Assembly: GCF_000308535.1 (NCBI RefSeq)
Contig: NZ_BAFW01000002.1
Span: 62,001-126,000, forward strand
Length of the DNA stretch: 64,000 bases
Direction: 5' to 3'
DNA from: Nocardia cerradoensis NBRC 101014
Lineage (GTDB): Bacteria; Actinomycetota; Actinomycetes; Mycobacteriales; Mycobacteriaceae
In this document: positions 8,919 through 16,745 of the stretch, piece by piece
Layout of the letters: each line of letters opens with the position of its first letter
Numbering within the stretch: the stretch's first letter is position 1
Program-made: the position numbers and the translations under genes
The notes under the pieces: generated by a model
Database searches by the model: none
What the model saw: the letters and a program-made list of their open reading frames with translations, nothing else
Told to the model about the DNA's origin: nothing

Positions 8919-10814
8919 TCAGCGCAGGCCGCGCACATCCCAGACGACGACATCGTCTACCACCTGCCCCGGGATGCCGAGCAACTGGTCGAGGGTCGCG
9001 CGGATCGCCCCGCCGTGTTCGGTCGGCGGCAGCACCACCACATCGGCGTGCCAGTAGGCGAGGTCGGCCAGCGCCCGAGTCCGTGCCCGGACATCGACCG
9101 GCTGGATCCGATCCGTTTTCTGTGCCCGCATCAACAGCGTCGCGGTCGGCCGGTCGTCGGGTCCGTAGCGGCCCTTCTTGCCGGCCGTCGGCCCGACGAA
9201 GTAGCCGCCCGCGAGCGGGAAGCCGAAATGGGAATCGACCTGCCAGTTCAGTGGCTGGGCGTCGAGCCGGGTCGGGGGCGGCGCGATCACGACCGACCCG
9301 TCGCCGACATAGCGGTCGACGGTGCCGTCGGTGAAGAATCGCGGCGTCGGATCGCGATGGGTCACCGGCAGTACGGTCGGTACCAGCGGGATCAGCGCCA
9401 GCGCCACGGCGGTGAACCAGATCACCGGCCGCAGATCGTTCGTGCCGCTGCGCGCGTAGTAGAGGATGCGCTGCGTACCCAGCGCCAGGATCGCCGCGAG
9501 CGCCGGAATCGCGGCCATGGTGAAACGCGTCTCCAGCACGGTGTTCAGCAGCGGCACCTGGTCGAGCCAGTGCCACGGCAGCGTGATCCCGGTATCGGAC
9601 CTGCCGATCCGCAGCGAAACTCCCAGCGACAGGATGCTGTAGACCGCGATCACGGTCGTGGCCGCGCGAATCACCCGATATTCGCGGTTGCGCGAGCGCC
9701 ACAGCCAGACCGCGGTCACCGCGGTCAACACCAGCAGCGGCCAGCCGAAGAAGGCGTTCTCCTCGGTCGGATTGATCGCGGGGGTCTCAGCCGGGGCGAA
9801 GACGCCGCCGAGCGATCGAGAGGGAAATTCGACCAGCGCCGTGAGATCGTTGCCCATCGGCCCGTGATCGATGGACCGGTAACTCTGCGGTCCGAAGAAT
9901 TGCCACCACAGCGGAACAGCCGCGGCGGCCACCGTGATCACCGCGGCCAGCGCCAGGGTCGGCGTCACGGCACGCGCCACCCGCAGCCCGGTCCGAGGCC
10001 GGTGCAGGTAGTAGACGAGGGCGAACAGGCCGAAGCCGAGGGCGAAGATCAGCAGCGGTTCCTCGCCGAGCGCGATCTGGAGCGCGACCAGGACCGCGAG
10101 CACCCCGGCCTCCCGCACCCGCCGCGCCCGCGTCACCGGTTCGCCGCGCACGGCCCGGCGCGCCATCCGGATCACCAGGACCGCGAGCACCGGCAGAATC
10201 GCCAGACCGACGAAATTGGGATGGGCGTTGGCGTGCGAGACCATCGCGGGTGCGAAGCCGCAGAACGCGCCGCCCAGCGCGGCGGCGAAACGGGACGACA
10301 CCAACTCCCGGGAGAACAGCCAGTACCAGGCGAAACCGGTTCCGGCCAGGCCCAGGGTCAGGACCAGGGCGAAGGTGACGGTCGGGCCGAACAGCAGCGT
10401 CACCGGAGTCAACGGGATACCGACGCCGAACATGGCGGTATTGGCCATCATGTTCACGCCGTCGGGATAGTTCTGCAGATTCGTGCCCAGCGGATTGTGC
10501 AGATGGATCACCGCATGCGCGGTTTCGGCGAAGAACCACTCCCACATCGACTGATCCTGGCCGCTCGCGACCAGATATCCGTGCGCGGTGTCGCGCCACT
10601 GCCCGGACAGGACGTAGACGGCGGCGGTCAGGTACACGGCCGCGACCACCAGATCCGCGCGGGAGGCGAGCAGACGGTCGCGCAGGCGCGCGCCCCGGGA
10701 GGGTCTGTCCCCGAGTGCCGGATCCAGGGGGCGCAGCTGGTGCCCCTCGGACAGGACGGCCGCGCTCACCCCCGGACGCTGCTCGTCCGGAACCGCTGGC
10801 CCGCCCTGCACCAC
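8919..10814 (-). CDS. Multi-pass membrane protein, GT-C glycosyltransferase-like
   Basis: A 631-residue polytopic membrane protein with a first helix near residues 55-72, a long periplasmic loop holding SGQDQSMWEWFF and HNPLGTNLQNYPDGVNMM, about ten further helices and a soluble C-terminal part. This pattern recalls a widespread actinobacterial family of putative GT-C (lipid-sugar dependent) glycosyltransferases without an assigned substrate. The start GTG at 10814 is supported by AAGGAG ten nt upstream. It stands between aftA and embC on the same strand, 82 bp before embC, so a role in arabinan or lipoglycan assembly is a fair inference. I do not recognise a named homologue at this position in M. 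tuberculosis. Confidence 0.7.
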   Translation of the reverse strand: MVQGGPAVPDEQRPGVSAAVLSEGHQLRPLDPALGDRPSRGARLRDRLLASRADLVVAAVYLTAAVYVLSGQWRDTAHGYLVASGQDQSMWEWFFAETAHAVIHLHNPLGTNLQNYPDGVNMMANTAMFGVGIPLTPVTLLFGPTVTFALVLTLGLAGTGFAWYWLFSRELVSSRFAAALGGAFCGFAPAMVSHANAHPNFVGLAILPVLAVLVIRMARRAVRGEPVTRARRVREAGVLAVLVALQIALGEEPLLIFALGFGLFALVYYLHRPRTGLRVARAVTPTLALAAVITVAAAAVPLWWQFFGPQSYRSIDHGPMGNDLTALVEFPSRSLGGVFAPAETPAINPTEENAFFGWPLLVLTAVTAVWLWRSRNREYRVIRAATTVIAVYSILSLGVSLRIGRSDTGITLPWHWLDQVPLLNTVLETRFTMAAIPALAAILALGTQRILYYARSGTNDLRPVIWFTAVALALIPLVPTVLPVTHRDPTPRFFTDGTVDRYVGDGSVVIAPPPTRLDAQPLNWQVDSHFGFPLAGGYFVGPTAGKKGRYGPDDRPTATLLMRAQKTDRIQPVDVRARTRALADLAYWHADVVVLPPTEHGGAIRATLDQLLGIPGQVVDDVVVWDVRGLR

Positions 10815-10892
10815 TGGTAAAACACTCCTTCGGCCGACAATCAGCCACCCACCGTACCCATCCGGAGCGAGGCAGCGCCGGATGAGCGTTGG

Positions 10893-10932
10893 TTATCCAC
10901 AGGAATGGAGAAATTCCACAGCGTTATGCACA
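10893..10932 (+). promoter_or_regulatory. Two DnaA-box-like nonamers
   Basis: TTATCCACA (10893-10901) and TTATGCACA (10924-10932) both match the TTATNCACA DnaA-box consensus and point the same way, 31 bp apart. They lie in the 125-bp gap between the end of aftA and the start of the GT-C-like gene, where they stand out as AT-rich sequence. Binding is not shown by sequence alone. Confidence 0.4.
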
Positions 10933-10939
10933 GGGGGAG

Positions 10940-12904
10940 TCAGCGGCGTACGACCAGCGTGAACGGCCCGATATCGGTGATCCGGAAGTGTGGATCGGCG
11001 AAGAGGGTCCCCGGGAACTCGACCGTGTAGCGGCGCACGTTCGGATCGTTCGGATAGACGTCCTCGGCCAGGCGCAGGGTGTAGTTCTCGCCGCTGCGGC
11101 GGAACAGGAAGGCGTCCGGCGCGCGCCAGGGGGAGTGGTTCAGCGCGTCGATCAACTCGGCCGGTGATTTCAGTTCGCTCCACCGCTTGATCTCGGCGGC
11201 CCGGGCCGGGAAATCGGCGAGCGGATTGGCGTAGTGGGACGTCAGTGCCTGGAAACCGAAGTACGGGTAGTAGGACAGGAAGCTGGTGTCGGCGGTGAGG
11301 ACCACCGTCTCGTCGCGCGGTCGCCCGGTCTGCTCGGTGAGGGTCTGATCGATGCGCCCGTAATACGACACCGCCGAGGGACTGCGCTTGTCCGCACGCG
11401 CCCCGTGGCCGTCGGTGTCGGTGTATGCGGTGGTGATCTCGGCGTTCAGGATGCCGGGGATGCTCTGGGTGAAGGCCAGCGCCCCCAGGACCGCGACCAC
11501 CCCGGTCGCCGCCCGGAACCGCCGCGGTTCGTCGACGGCCTGGTAGATCGCCCGTGCCCCTTCGACGAATCCGAACGCGCCCGCCGCGGCGAGCAGCACC
11601 TGCAGGATGGGTTCCAACCGGAAGGCCAGCCCCGTCGTACCGGCCGCCGTGACCAGCATGGAGGCCAGCGACCACAGATAGATCGCGACCACCGAGATGG
11701 CCAGCGCCTGGGCTCGGCGCGAACTCGCCGCCCGCACCACCAGCCAGATGGTGCCGAGCAGGCAGAGCGCGCCGAGCAGCGGTTCGGAGAAGTCGAACAT
11801 CGGGAAGGCCAGCCGCGAACCGGACTCCGGCAGGTAGTGCAGGGCGGTATTGGATTCCGGCAGATGCCCGGTCAGCACCTTCGCCAGGTACGGACCCCAG
11901 ACGATCAGGGCCAGGATCGCGGCGATCGCCCCCATGACGATCAAGCGCAGCAGAATCGGCCACAGCAGGCGGAAGACACCGAGCCGCGGAGCACGCGGCT
12001 GATGCACCGCGATCTCGCGCTGCTGCCACCACAGGGTCGCCCACGCGACCAGGCCCATCAGGGCCACGGTGAAGACGGCGACCACGAAGAACAGTGTGTA
12101 GAACATCGCCGAGAGTCCGAGGAACGCGCCGGCTCCGATCGCCGCGCCCCAGCCGCCCGCGGTGCGCGGTTCGCCGGCCGGACTCGCTCCCGCCCCGAAC
12201 TCGGCGGGCCGGTACAGCGCACCCCAGGCGAGCACCATCGCCGGTGCGAACAGGATCACCAGCACGGCGCTGTAGGCCTCGGGGGAGGCGAACGCCACCA
12301 TCACCGCGGTGGTCGTCGCCGCGACAGCGACCGCCCAATCCCACCGAATCAGCTTGGACCACAACACGAGTGCCAGCACCGACGCCACCGCCAGCGACAC
12401 GATCGCATACGGTTTGAACGTCTCCCACCCGGCCAGGCCGAGCAGATTCGCGACGCGTCCGCCGATCCAGAACCACCCGGCCGGGTAGTACGCCGGAATG
12501 TCGGCGTAGGTCATATCGTGCAGCGCGACGGTATCGGTGAGTCGCGTCAGGTATTCGGTGCGGAATTCCTGATCCACCGAAATGCCGAACAGATACAGCT
12601 TGGTCGCCGCGAGCGGCATTCCCAGCGTCACCGTGACGAAGGCGGAAATACCCGCCCAGGACAGCACTTTCGCCACCCACGGCCACCGGCGCAACCGGAT
12701 CAGCACGATGGCGAGCACCAGCAGCACCGCCGCCCCCGCCTGGCCGACGGTGGTCAGCGCCCGAGTCACATTGGAGGAGTTGAACGCCGGCCACTGCACC
12801 GCCGACATCGCCGTCAGCCCGATCGCCGCCACCAGCGCGGCGACCACCGCCCCGACGGCAGCCTCCCCGAGCCCGCCCCCGATCTGCCGGACTAGTACGC
12901 GCAC
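10940..12904 (-). CDS. aftA: Galactan arabinosyltransferase AftA
   Basis: A 654-residue GT-C membrane enzyme that should transfer the first arabinofuranose residues from decaprenyl-phosphoryl-arabinose onto the galactan chain. The diagnostic stretch is DQEFRTEYLTRLTD (about residues 130-143), followed by YYPAGWFWIGGR and WETFKPYA, all typical of AftA; about eleven membrane helices precede a periplasmic C-terminal domain. The GTG start at 12904 has GGAGG 4-5 nt upstream. It is the third gene of the minus-strand block after dprE1-dprE2, but a 176-bp gap with tandem hairpins separates it from dprE2, so it likely has its own promoter. Length agrees with the family (about 640 residues). Confidence 0.93.
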   Translation of the reverse strand: MRVLVRQIGGGLGEAAVGAVVAALVAAIGLTAMSAVQWPAFNSSNVTRALTTVGQAGAAVLLVLAIVLIRLRRWPWVAKVLSWAGISAFVTVTLGMPLAATKLYLFGISVDQEFRTEYLTRLTDTVALHDMTYADIPAYYPAGWFWIGGRVANLLGLAGWETFKPYAIVSLAVASVLALVLWSKLIRWDWAVAVAATTTAVMVAFASPEAYSAVLVILFAPAMVLAWGALYRPAEFGAGASPAGEPRTAGGWGAAIGAGAFLGLSAMFYTLFFVVAVFTVALMGLVAWATLWWQQREIAVHQPRAPRLGVFRLLWPILLRLIVMGAIAAILALIVWGPYLAKVLTGHLPESNTALHYLPESGSRLAFPMFDFSEPLLGALCLLGTIWLVVRAASSRRAQALAISVVAIYLWSLASMLVTAAGTTGLAFRLEPILQVLLAAAGAFGFVEGARAIYQAVDEPRRFRAATGVVAVLGALAFTQSIPGILNAEITTAYTDTDGHGARADKRSPSAVSYYGRIDQTLTEQTGRPRDETVVLTADTSFLSYYPYFGFQALTSHYANPLADFPARAAEIKRWSELKSPAELIDALNHSPWRAPDAFLFRRSGENYTLRLAEDVYPNDPNVRRYTVEFPGTLFADPHFRITDIGPFTLVVRR

Positions 12905-13019
12905 AGTGCCTCCGGATCCTCTCTCGCCGCCGATCTGCCCGCGAGCCTACAAGCCGGGTGGAACCGGTTCGCGTCGGTGCGACGCTCGCGCCGCGCCGGC
13001 GGCCGTCCTCGGAAAACGA

Positions 13020-13077
13020 CGAAGGAGAGCCGGCGCTCGGTAGCGGCGACTCTCCTTCGCGGCTCGAGACCGAGCCG
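13020..13077 (-). terminator. Tandem hairpins after dprE2
   Basis: Two hairpins follow the dprE2 stop on the minus strand: CGGCTCG/CGAGCCG (13060-13066 and 13071-13077, loop AGAC), and CGAAGGAGAG/CTCTCCTTCG (13020-13029 and 13050-13059). They probably end the dprE1-dprE2 transcript. Confidence 0.7.
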
Positions 13078-13079
13078 AA

Positions 13080-13841
13080 CTAGATGGGAAGTTTGCGGAA
13101 GATCGGGCGCGGAACGTGGCGCAGGATCATCATGACCCAGCGGAACGTGCCGGGCGCCCAGACCAGTTCCTTACCCTTCTCGGACGCCGAAACCGCAAGC
13201 GCCGCAACGTCTTCCTTGTTGACCGTGAGCGGCGCCTCGGCGACGTGCGCGGAGAACTGCGTGCGCACCTGGCCCGGCCGCACGACGGTGACGCGCGGGC
13301 CGTGCGGGCGCAGCGCTTCACCCAGTCCGAGGTAGAAACCGTCCAGACCGGCCTTGGTGGAGCCGTAGACGAAGTTGGCGCGCTTGACGCGCTCACCGGC
13401 CACCGAGGACATCACGATGATCCGCCCGAAACCCTGGGCCTTCATCTTCTCGCCGACCAGCACGCCGACCGACACGCCCGCGGTGTAGTTGACCTCGGCT
13501 ACGCGCACGGCCTTGAGCTGGTTCTGCCACAGCTCCTCGGCATCACCGTCGAGCGCGAAGGCGACGACCGCGACATCGATATCGCCGTCGGCCCAGGCCT
13601 GTTCGATCACCTTGGGGTGGCTGCCGGTGTCCAGCGCGTCGAAGTCGACGATCTCGACCTTCGACGCGCCCGCGGCCTCCAGCTGAGCCACCGACCGCGC
13701 CCGCAACGGATCGTTCGGCAGCGCCGCGAGCACCACCCGTGCCGGGCCCTTCTTCAGGTACTCCTCGACGATCGCGAGGCCGATCTCCGAGGTACCGCCC
13801 AAAAGCAGAATGTTCTGCGGGTTACCTACCGCGTTGATCAC
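13080..13841 (-). CDS. dprE2: Decaprenylphosphoryl-D-2-keto erythro pentose reductase DprE2
   Basis: A 253-residue short-chain dehydrogenase that reduces the keto intermediate made by DprE1 to decaprenyl-phosphoryl-arabinose, the only known arabinose donor for arabinan. It begins [21 protein letters not shown] (Rossmann glycine motif), has DVAVVAF and [10 protein letters not shown], the catalytic serine in MSSVAGERV, and [15 protein letters not shown] with the Tyr-x3-Lys pair, and ends FRKLPI like its mycobacterial counterpart. The GTG at 13841 overlaps the dprE1 stop (GTGA), a classic coupled start; the frame is open much further upstream but only in antisense to known coding sequence. Confidence 0.95.
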   Translation of the reverse strand: MINAVGNPQNILLLGGTSEIGLAIVEEYLKKGPARVVLAALPNDPLRARSVAQLEAAGASKVEIVDFDALDTGSHPKVIEQAWADGDIDVAVVAFALDGDAEELWQNQLKAVRVAEVNYTAGVSVGVLVGEKMKAQGFGRIIVMSSVAGERVKRANFVYGSTKAGLDGFYLGLGEALRPHGPRVTVVRPGQVRTQFSAHVAEAPLTVNKEDVAALAVSASEKGKELVWAPGTFRWVMMILRHVPRPIFRKLPI

Positions 13842-15334
13842 TGCAGCTCCAGCCTTCTCGCCATATCGGACATGAAAACGCCTGTGGGATCGACACTTCG
13901 GCGGACTTTGATCCACTCGTCGATCTTGGGATACATCTTGTGGAAGGTCTCCGCGGTGGTCCGGGAGTCCTTCGCGGTGTAGAGACGACCGCCGAATTCC
14001 AGTACGCGCCGGTCCAATTCGGTGACCAGCTCGTTGAGGCCGGGCCGCACGGGGAAGTCGACGCAGATGTTCCAGCCCTCCATGGGGAAACTCAGCGGCG
14101 CCTGGTTGCCCGGGCCGAAGAACTTCAGCACATTGAGCGCCGAGTAGTGACCGGAACGCTGGATGTCGACGATGATCTTGGTGAATTCGTCCAGCGCCTC
14201 GGGCGGCAACACGAACTGGTACTGGATGAAACCGGCCGATCCGTAGGCCCGATTCCACTCCGAGACGACGTCCAGCATGTGATAGAACTGCGTCAAGTTC
14301 ATGATCTTGCCGGTGTAGTTGCCGCCGAGCGCGTAGTACGCCTCGCCGACCATACCGAGGGTGAGCTTGTTCGCCGCGAAACTCGGGAAGACGTTCGGCA
14401 CCGTCAGCAGATTCGGCGCGTCGAACTTCAGCGGGTTGCCGCGCAGTTTCTTCGGCAGTTCGTCCAGCTTGGCCAGACGACCGCGAGATACGTTGGCGCG
14501 CCCCAGTTTCGGCGGTGCGCTGATCACGTCGAACCAGGTCGAGGAGTACGTGTAGTTCTCCTCGGAGCCGTCCTTGTGTACGGCGATGGTCTCGTCCAGC
14601 GTGGCGGTCTTGATGCCGTCGGCGATGAAGTAGGCCGTCTCGGTCGGCGTCATCTCGATCGTGGCACGCAGGATGATGCCGGTCAGGCCGTTGCCGCCGA
14701 CGGTCGCCCAGAACAGCTTGGCGTTCTTCTTGGGACCGATGTGCTGAATCTTGCCGTCGGCGGTCAGCAGATCGATCGAACGCACGTGATTGCCGAAGCT
14801 GCCCGCGCTGTGATGGTTCTTGCCGTGGATATCGGAGGCGATGGCGCCACCGACGGTCACCTGACGGGTGCCCGGCAGGACCGGAACCCACAGGCCGAAG
14901 GGGAGCGCGGCCTTCATCAGCTGATCGAGGCTGACGCCGGCATCCACGTCGACGAGGTGGGTGTCGCGGTCGATCCGGTGGATGTTGTTCAGCGCGGACA
15001 TGTCGATGACGAGGCCGCCACCGTTCTGCGCATGGTCACCGTAGGACCGGCCGAGCCCGCGCGCGATCACACCGCGCCGCAGGTACGCCGGCTTGGACTC
15101 GTTGTCCTCCGCGACCATGGCCACAGCCTTGGCGATCAGTTCCGGATCGCCGGTCGAGAGCACTTCGGAGGTGGAGGGCGCGGTACGACCCCAACCGGTC
15201 AGTCGACGGGTGCGCGTCGGCAGCGAAAAGCTGTCGGCGGAGCCGTTGCTGCTTGCCTGTGACGCCTCGCCGTCGCCCGCGGAGTTCGCAGGACCCGCGG
15301 CGGTGGAGGTCTGAGCTTTCGTGGACATCGGCAT
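13838..15334 (-). CDS. dprE1: Decaprenylphosphoryl-ribose 2'-oxidase DprE1
   Basis: A 498-residue FAD-dependent oxidase of the VAO/berberine-bridge family that oxidises decaprenyl-phosphoryl-ribose, acting with DprE2. The FAD-binding part shows [13 protein letters not shown] and [19 protein letters not shown]; the substrate side carries GWNICVDFP, whose Cys424 (codon 14065-14063) is the residue that benzothiazinone drugs modify in M. tuberculosis (Cys387), so the target cysteine is conserved here. The first 30-40 residues are Ser/Ala-rich and not conserved. Start at 15334 or the ATG two codons later (15328); neither has a good ribosome binding site. Confidence 0.95.
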   Translation of the reverse strand: MPMSTKAQTSTAAGPANSAGDGEASQASSNGSADSFSLPTRTRRLTGWGRTAPSTSEVLSTGDPELIAKAVAMVAEDNESKPAYLRRGVIARGLGRSYGDHAQNGGGLVIDMSALNNIHRIDRDTHLVDVDAGVSLDQLMKAALPFGLWVPVLPGTRQVTVGGAIASDIHGKNHHSAGSFGNHVRSIDLLTADGKIQHIGPKKNAKLFWATVGGNGLTGIILRATIEMTPTETAYFIADGIKTATLDETIAVHKDGSEENYTYSSTWFDVISAPPKLGRANVSRGRLAKLDELPKKLRGNPLKFDAPNLLTVPNVFPSFAANKLTLGMVGEAYYALGGNYTGKIMNLTQFYHMLDVVSEWNRAYGSAGFIQYQFVLPPEALDEFTKIIVDIQRSGHYSALNVLKFFGPGNQAPLSFPMEGWNICVDFPVRPGLNELVTELDRRVLEFGGRLYTAKDSRTTAETFHKMYPKIDEWIKVRRSVDPTGVFMSDMARRLELQ

Positions 15335-15483
15335 AGAGGCTACAGGTATGACCGGGGAAGGGGTCGGGTGTCGCGGGTCCGCGGCCCGCTCGAGGCGGAT
15401 TTCACAGCGGCGACCGGGGCGGGAGCGCCACTGTCGCGGCGGCGTGGGGGTGCGGCTGTCGCCGCGGCGCCAGCGTGACCCGC

Positions 15484-15489
15484 TACTCT
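15484..15489 (+). promoter_or_regulatory. -10-like hexamer of the GtrA gene
   Basis: TACTCT lies exactly 6 nt before the GTG at 15496. This fits a promoter -10 element giving a leaderless mRNA and decides the start of the following gene. Confidence 0.5.
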
Positions 15490-15495
15490 CGTGCC

Positions 15496-15978
15496 GTGAG
15501 TGCGGAACCCCATCTCCCTCTTCCGGCCGAGTTGCCCCTGGTAGACGAGCCAGGCGGTACGGATGTCGATCTGAAGACGCAGATTGTCCGGTTCGTCCTC
15601 ACCGGTGGATTGTCGGCGGTGGTCGATTTCGGGCTGTACGTGCTGCTCATGACCCTGTTCGGAGTCCCGCGCGATTTCGCCAAGGCCTGCAGTTTCATCG
15701 TCGGCACCACCACGGCGTATCTGATCAACCGGCGCTGGACGTTCAAGGCGCCGCCGAGTCGCAGCCGTTTCGTGGCGGTGGTGATCCTCTACGCGGTGAC
15801 CTTCGCGGCGCAGGTGGGCATCAACGCCCTGCTCAACGACACCCTGCCGGCGATGTCGGTGGATATCGCCGGCCATTCGGTGAAGGGTGCGGTGCTCATC
15901 GCCTTCGTCATCGCGCAGGGCGTGGCCACCGTGATCAACTTCGTCGTGCAGCGTGCGGTGATCTTCAAGATCCGCTGA
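15496..15978 (+). CDS. GtrA-family membrane protein, Rv3789 type
   Basis: A 160-residue protein with four membrane helices, typical of the GtrA family that assists polyprenyl-phosphate-sugar dependent glycosylation. Recognisable parts are [18 protein letters not shown] in helix 1, INRRWTF after helix 2 and [17 protein letters not shown] at the end. It is divergent from dprE1, and its counterpart Rv3789 neighbours dprE1 in M. tuberculosis, where a role in decaprenyl-phosphoryl-arabinose transfer across the membrane or as an anchor protein has been proposed. The start at 15496 is chosen over the GTG at 15475 because of the TACTCT-6 nt-GTG spacing. Its last 14 bp overlap the next gene on the other strand. 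Confidence 0.85.
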   Translation: MSAEPHLPLPAELPLVDEPGGTDVDLKTQIVRFVLTGGLSAVVDFGLYVLLMTLFGVPRDFAKACSFIVGTTTAYLINRRWTFKAPPSRSRFVAVVILYAVTFAAQVGINALLNDTLPAMSVDIAGHSVKGAVLIAFVIAQGVATVINFVVQRAVIFKIR

Positions 15979-16582
15979 GGGCCCGCGCCTGCGCCTTGGC
16001 GCCGAAGTAGTCCCCACCCTTGGCCCGCGCACTGTCGGTACCCCATTCCCGCTCCTCACGGGCGGCCGGCACCAGATGCGGGATGTGCTTGCGGCAATGG
16101 ATGTAGGCCTCCTCGACATCCACGACCACCCACCGCTCGGCGATCCGCCCGCGTTCGGCCGCGGGCAGGCCGGGCACGCGGGCCCGCAATGCCTGATCGT
16201 CGACGATGCGTGCCGATCCGTTGATGTGCAGTCCGACCAGATCGTGCACGAAGTCGATCATCAGGATGCCGACGTGCGGATTCTCCAGGATGTTGCCGAG
16301 CGAGGCCATCACCCCGTTGCCCCGGTATTCCGGATAGGCGATCGTACGGTCGTCGATGACGTGCACGAATCCGGGTTTGCCGGCCCGGAAGCTGGTATCG
16401 CATTCCCCGTGCCGGTCGGCGGTGGCGATGAAGGCCATATCCATCCGGCCGACGAACTCGCGCATACGGCTGTTGAGTCGGTCGAGCACCTGTTCGTCGT
16501 AGAAACGCCCCGCACGCTCCTCGGTACCGAATCGCTGTTGCAGTTCCCGCTCGCCGTCACTGCCGCCTGTGAAACCGGACAT
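15965..16582 (-). CDS. Pyridoxamine 5'-phosphate oxidase-family flavoprotein
   Basis: A 205-residue soluble protein of the split-barrel FMN-binding (PNPOx-like) superfamily. Visible signs are FIATADRHGECDTSFRAG, IAYPEYRGNGVMASLGNILENPHVGIL and LHINGSARIV, the ordered strands that bind flavin in this superfamily. Substrate unknown; members include F420- or FMN-dependent reductases, so a true vitamin B6 role is unlikely. The ATG at 16582 starts a frame with consistent codon use. The 3' end overlaps the end of the GtrA gene by 14 bp. The 163 bp upstream, towards the molybdopterin oxidoreductase gene, are AT-richer and probably hold its promoter. Confidence 0.75.
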   Translation of the reverse strand: MSGFTGGSDGERELQQRFGTEERAGRFYDEQVLDRLNSRMREFVGRMDMAFIATADRHGECDTSFRAGKPGFVHVIDDRTIAYPEYRGNGVMASLGNILENPHVGILMIDFVHDLVGLHINGSARIVDDQALRARVPGLPAAERGRIAERWVVVDVEEAYIHCRKHIPHLVPAAREEREWGTDSARAKGGDYFGAKAQARALSGS

Positions 16583-16745
16583 GCCACACCCCTCCGGGTA
16601 GCTGAGATCCGCACGTGGATGGTTCGGCGCCGAACCTGGAATATGTCGAAATACTATAGGAACGAACGTATTTCGGATGGCGAATCCGGCAAGCCGAAGA
16701 GTCGTTTGCCCCGTGGATGCCGATCGATTCGGACGTATCGGAGAA

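Noticed and set aside
10893..10932. Replication origin at the two DnaA-like boxes
   Set aside because: Only two boxes, no AT-rich unwinding region, and no dnaA, dnaN or gyr genes nearby; a regulatory or titration role is more plausible.
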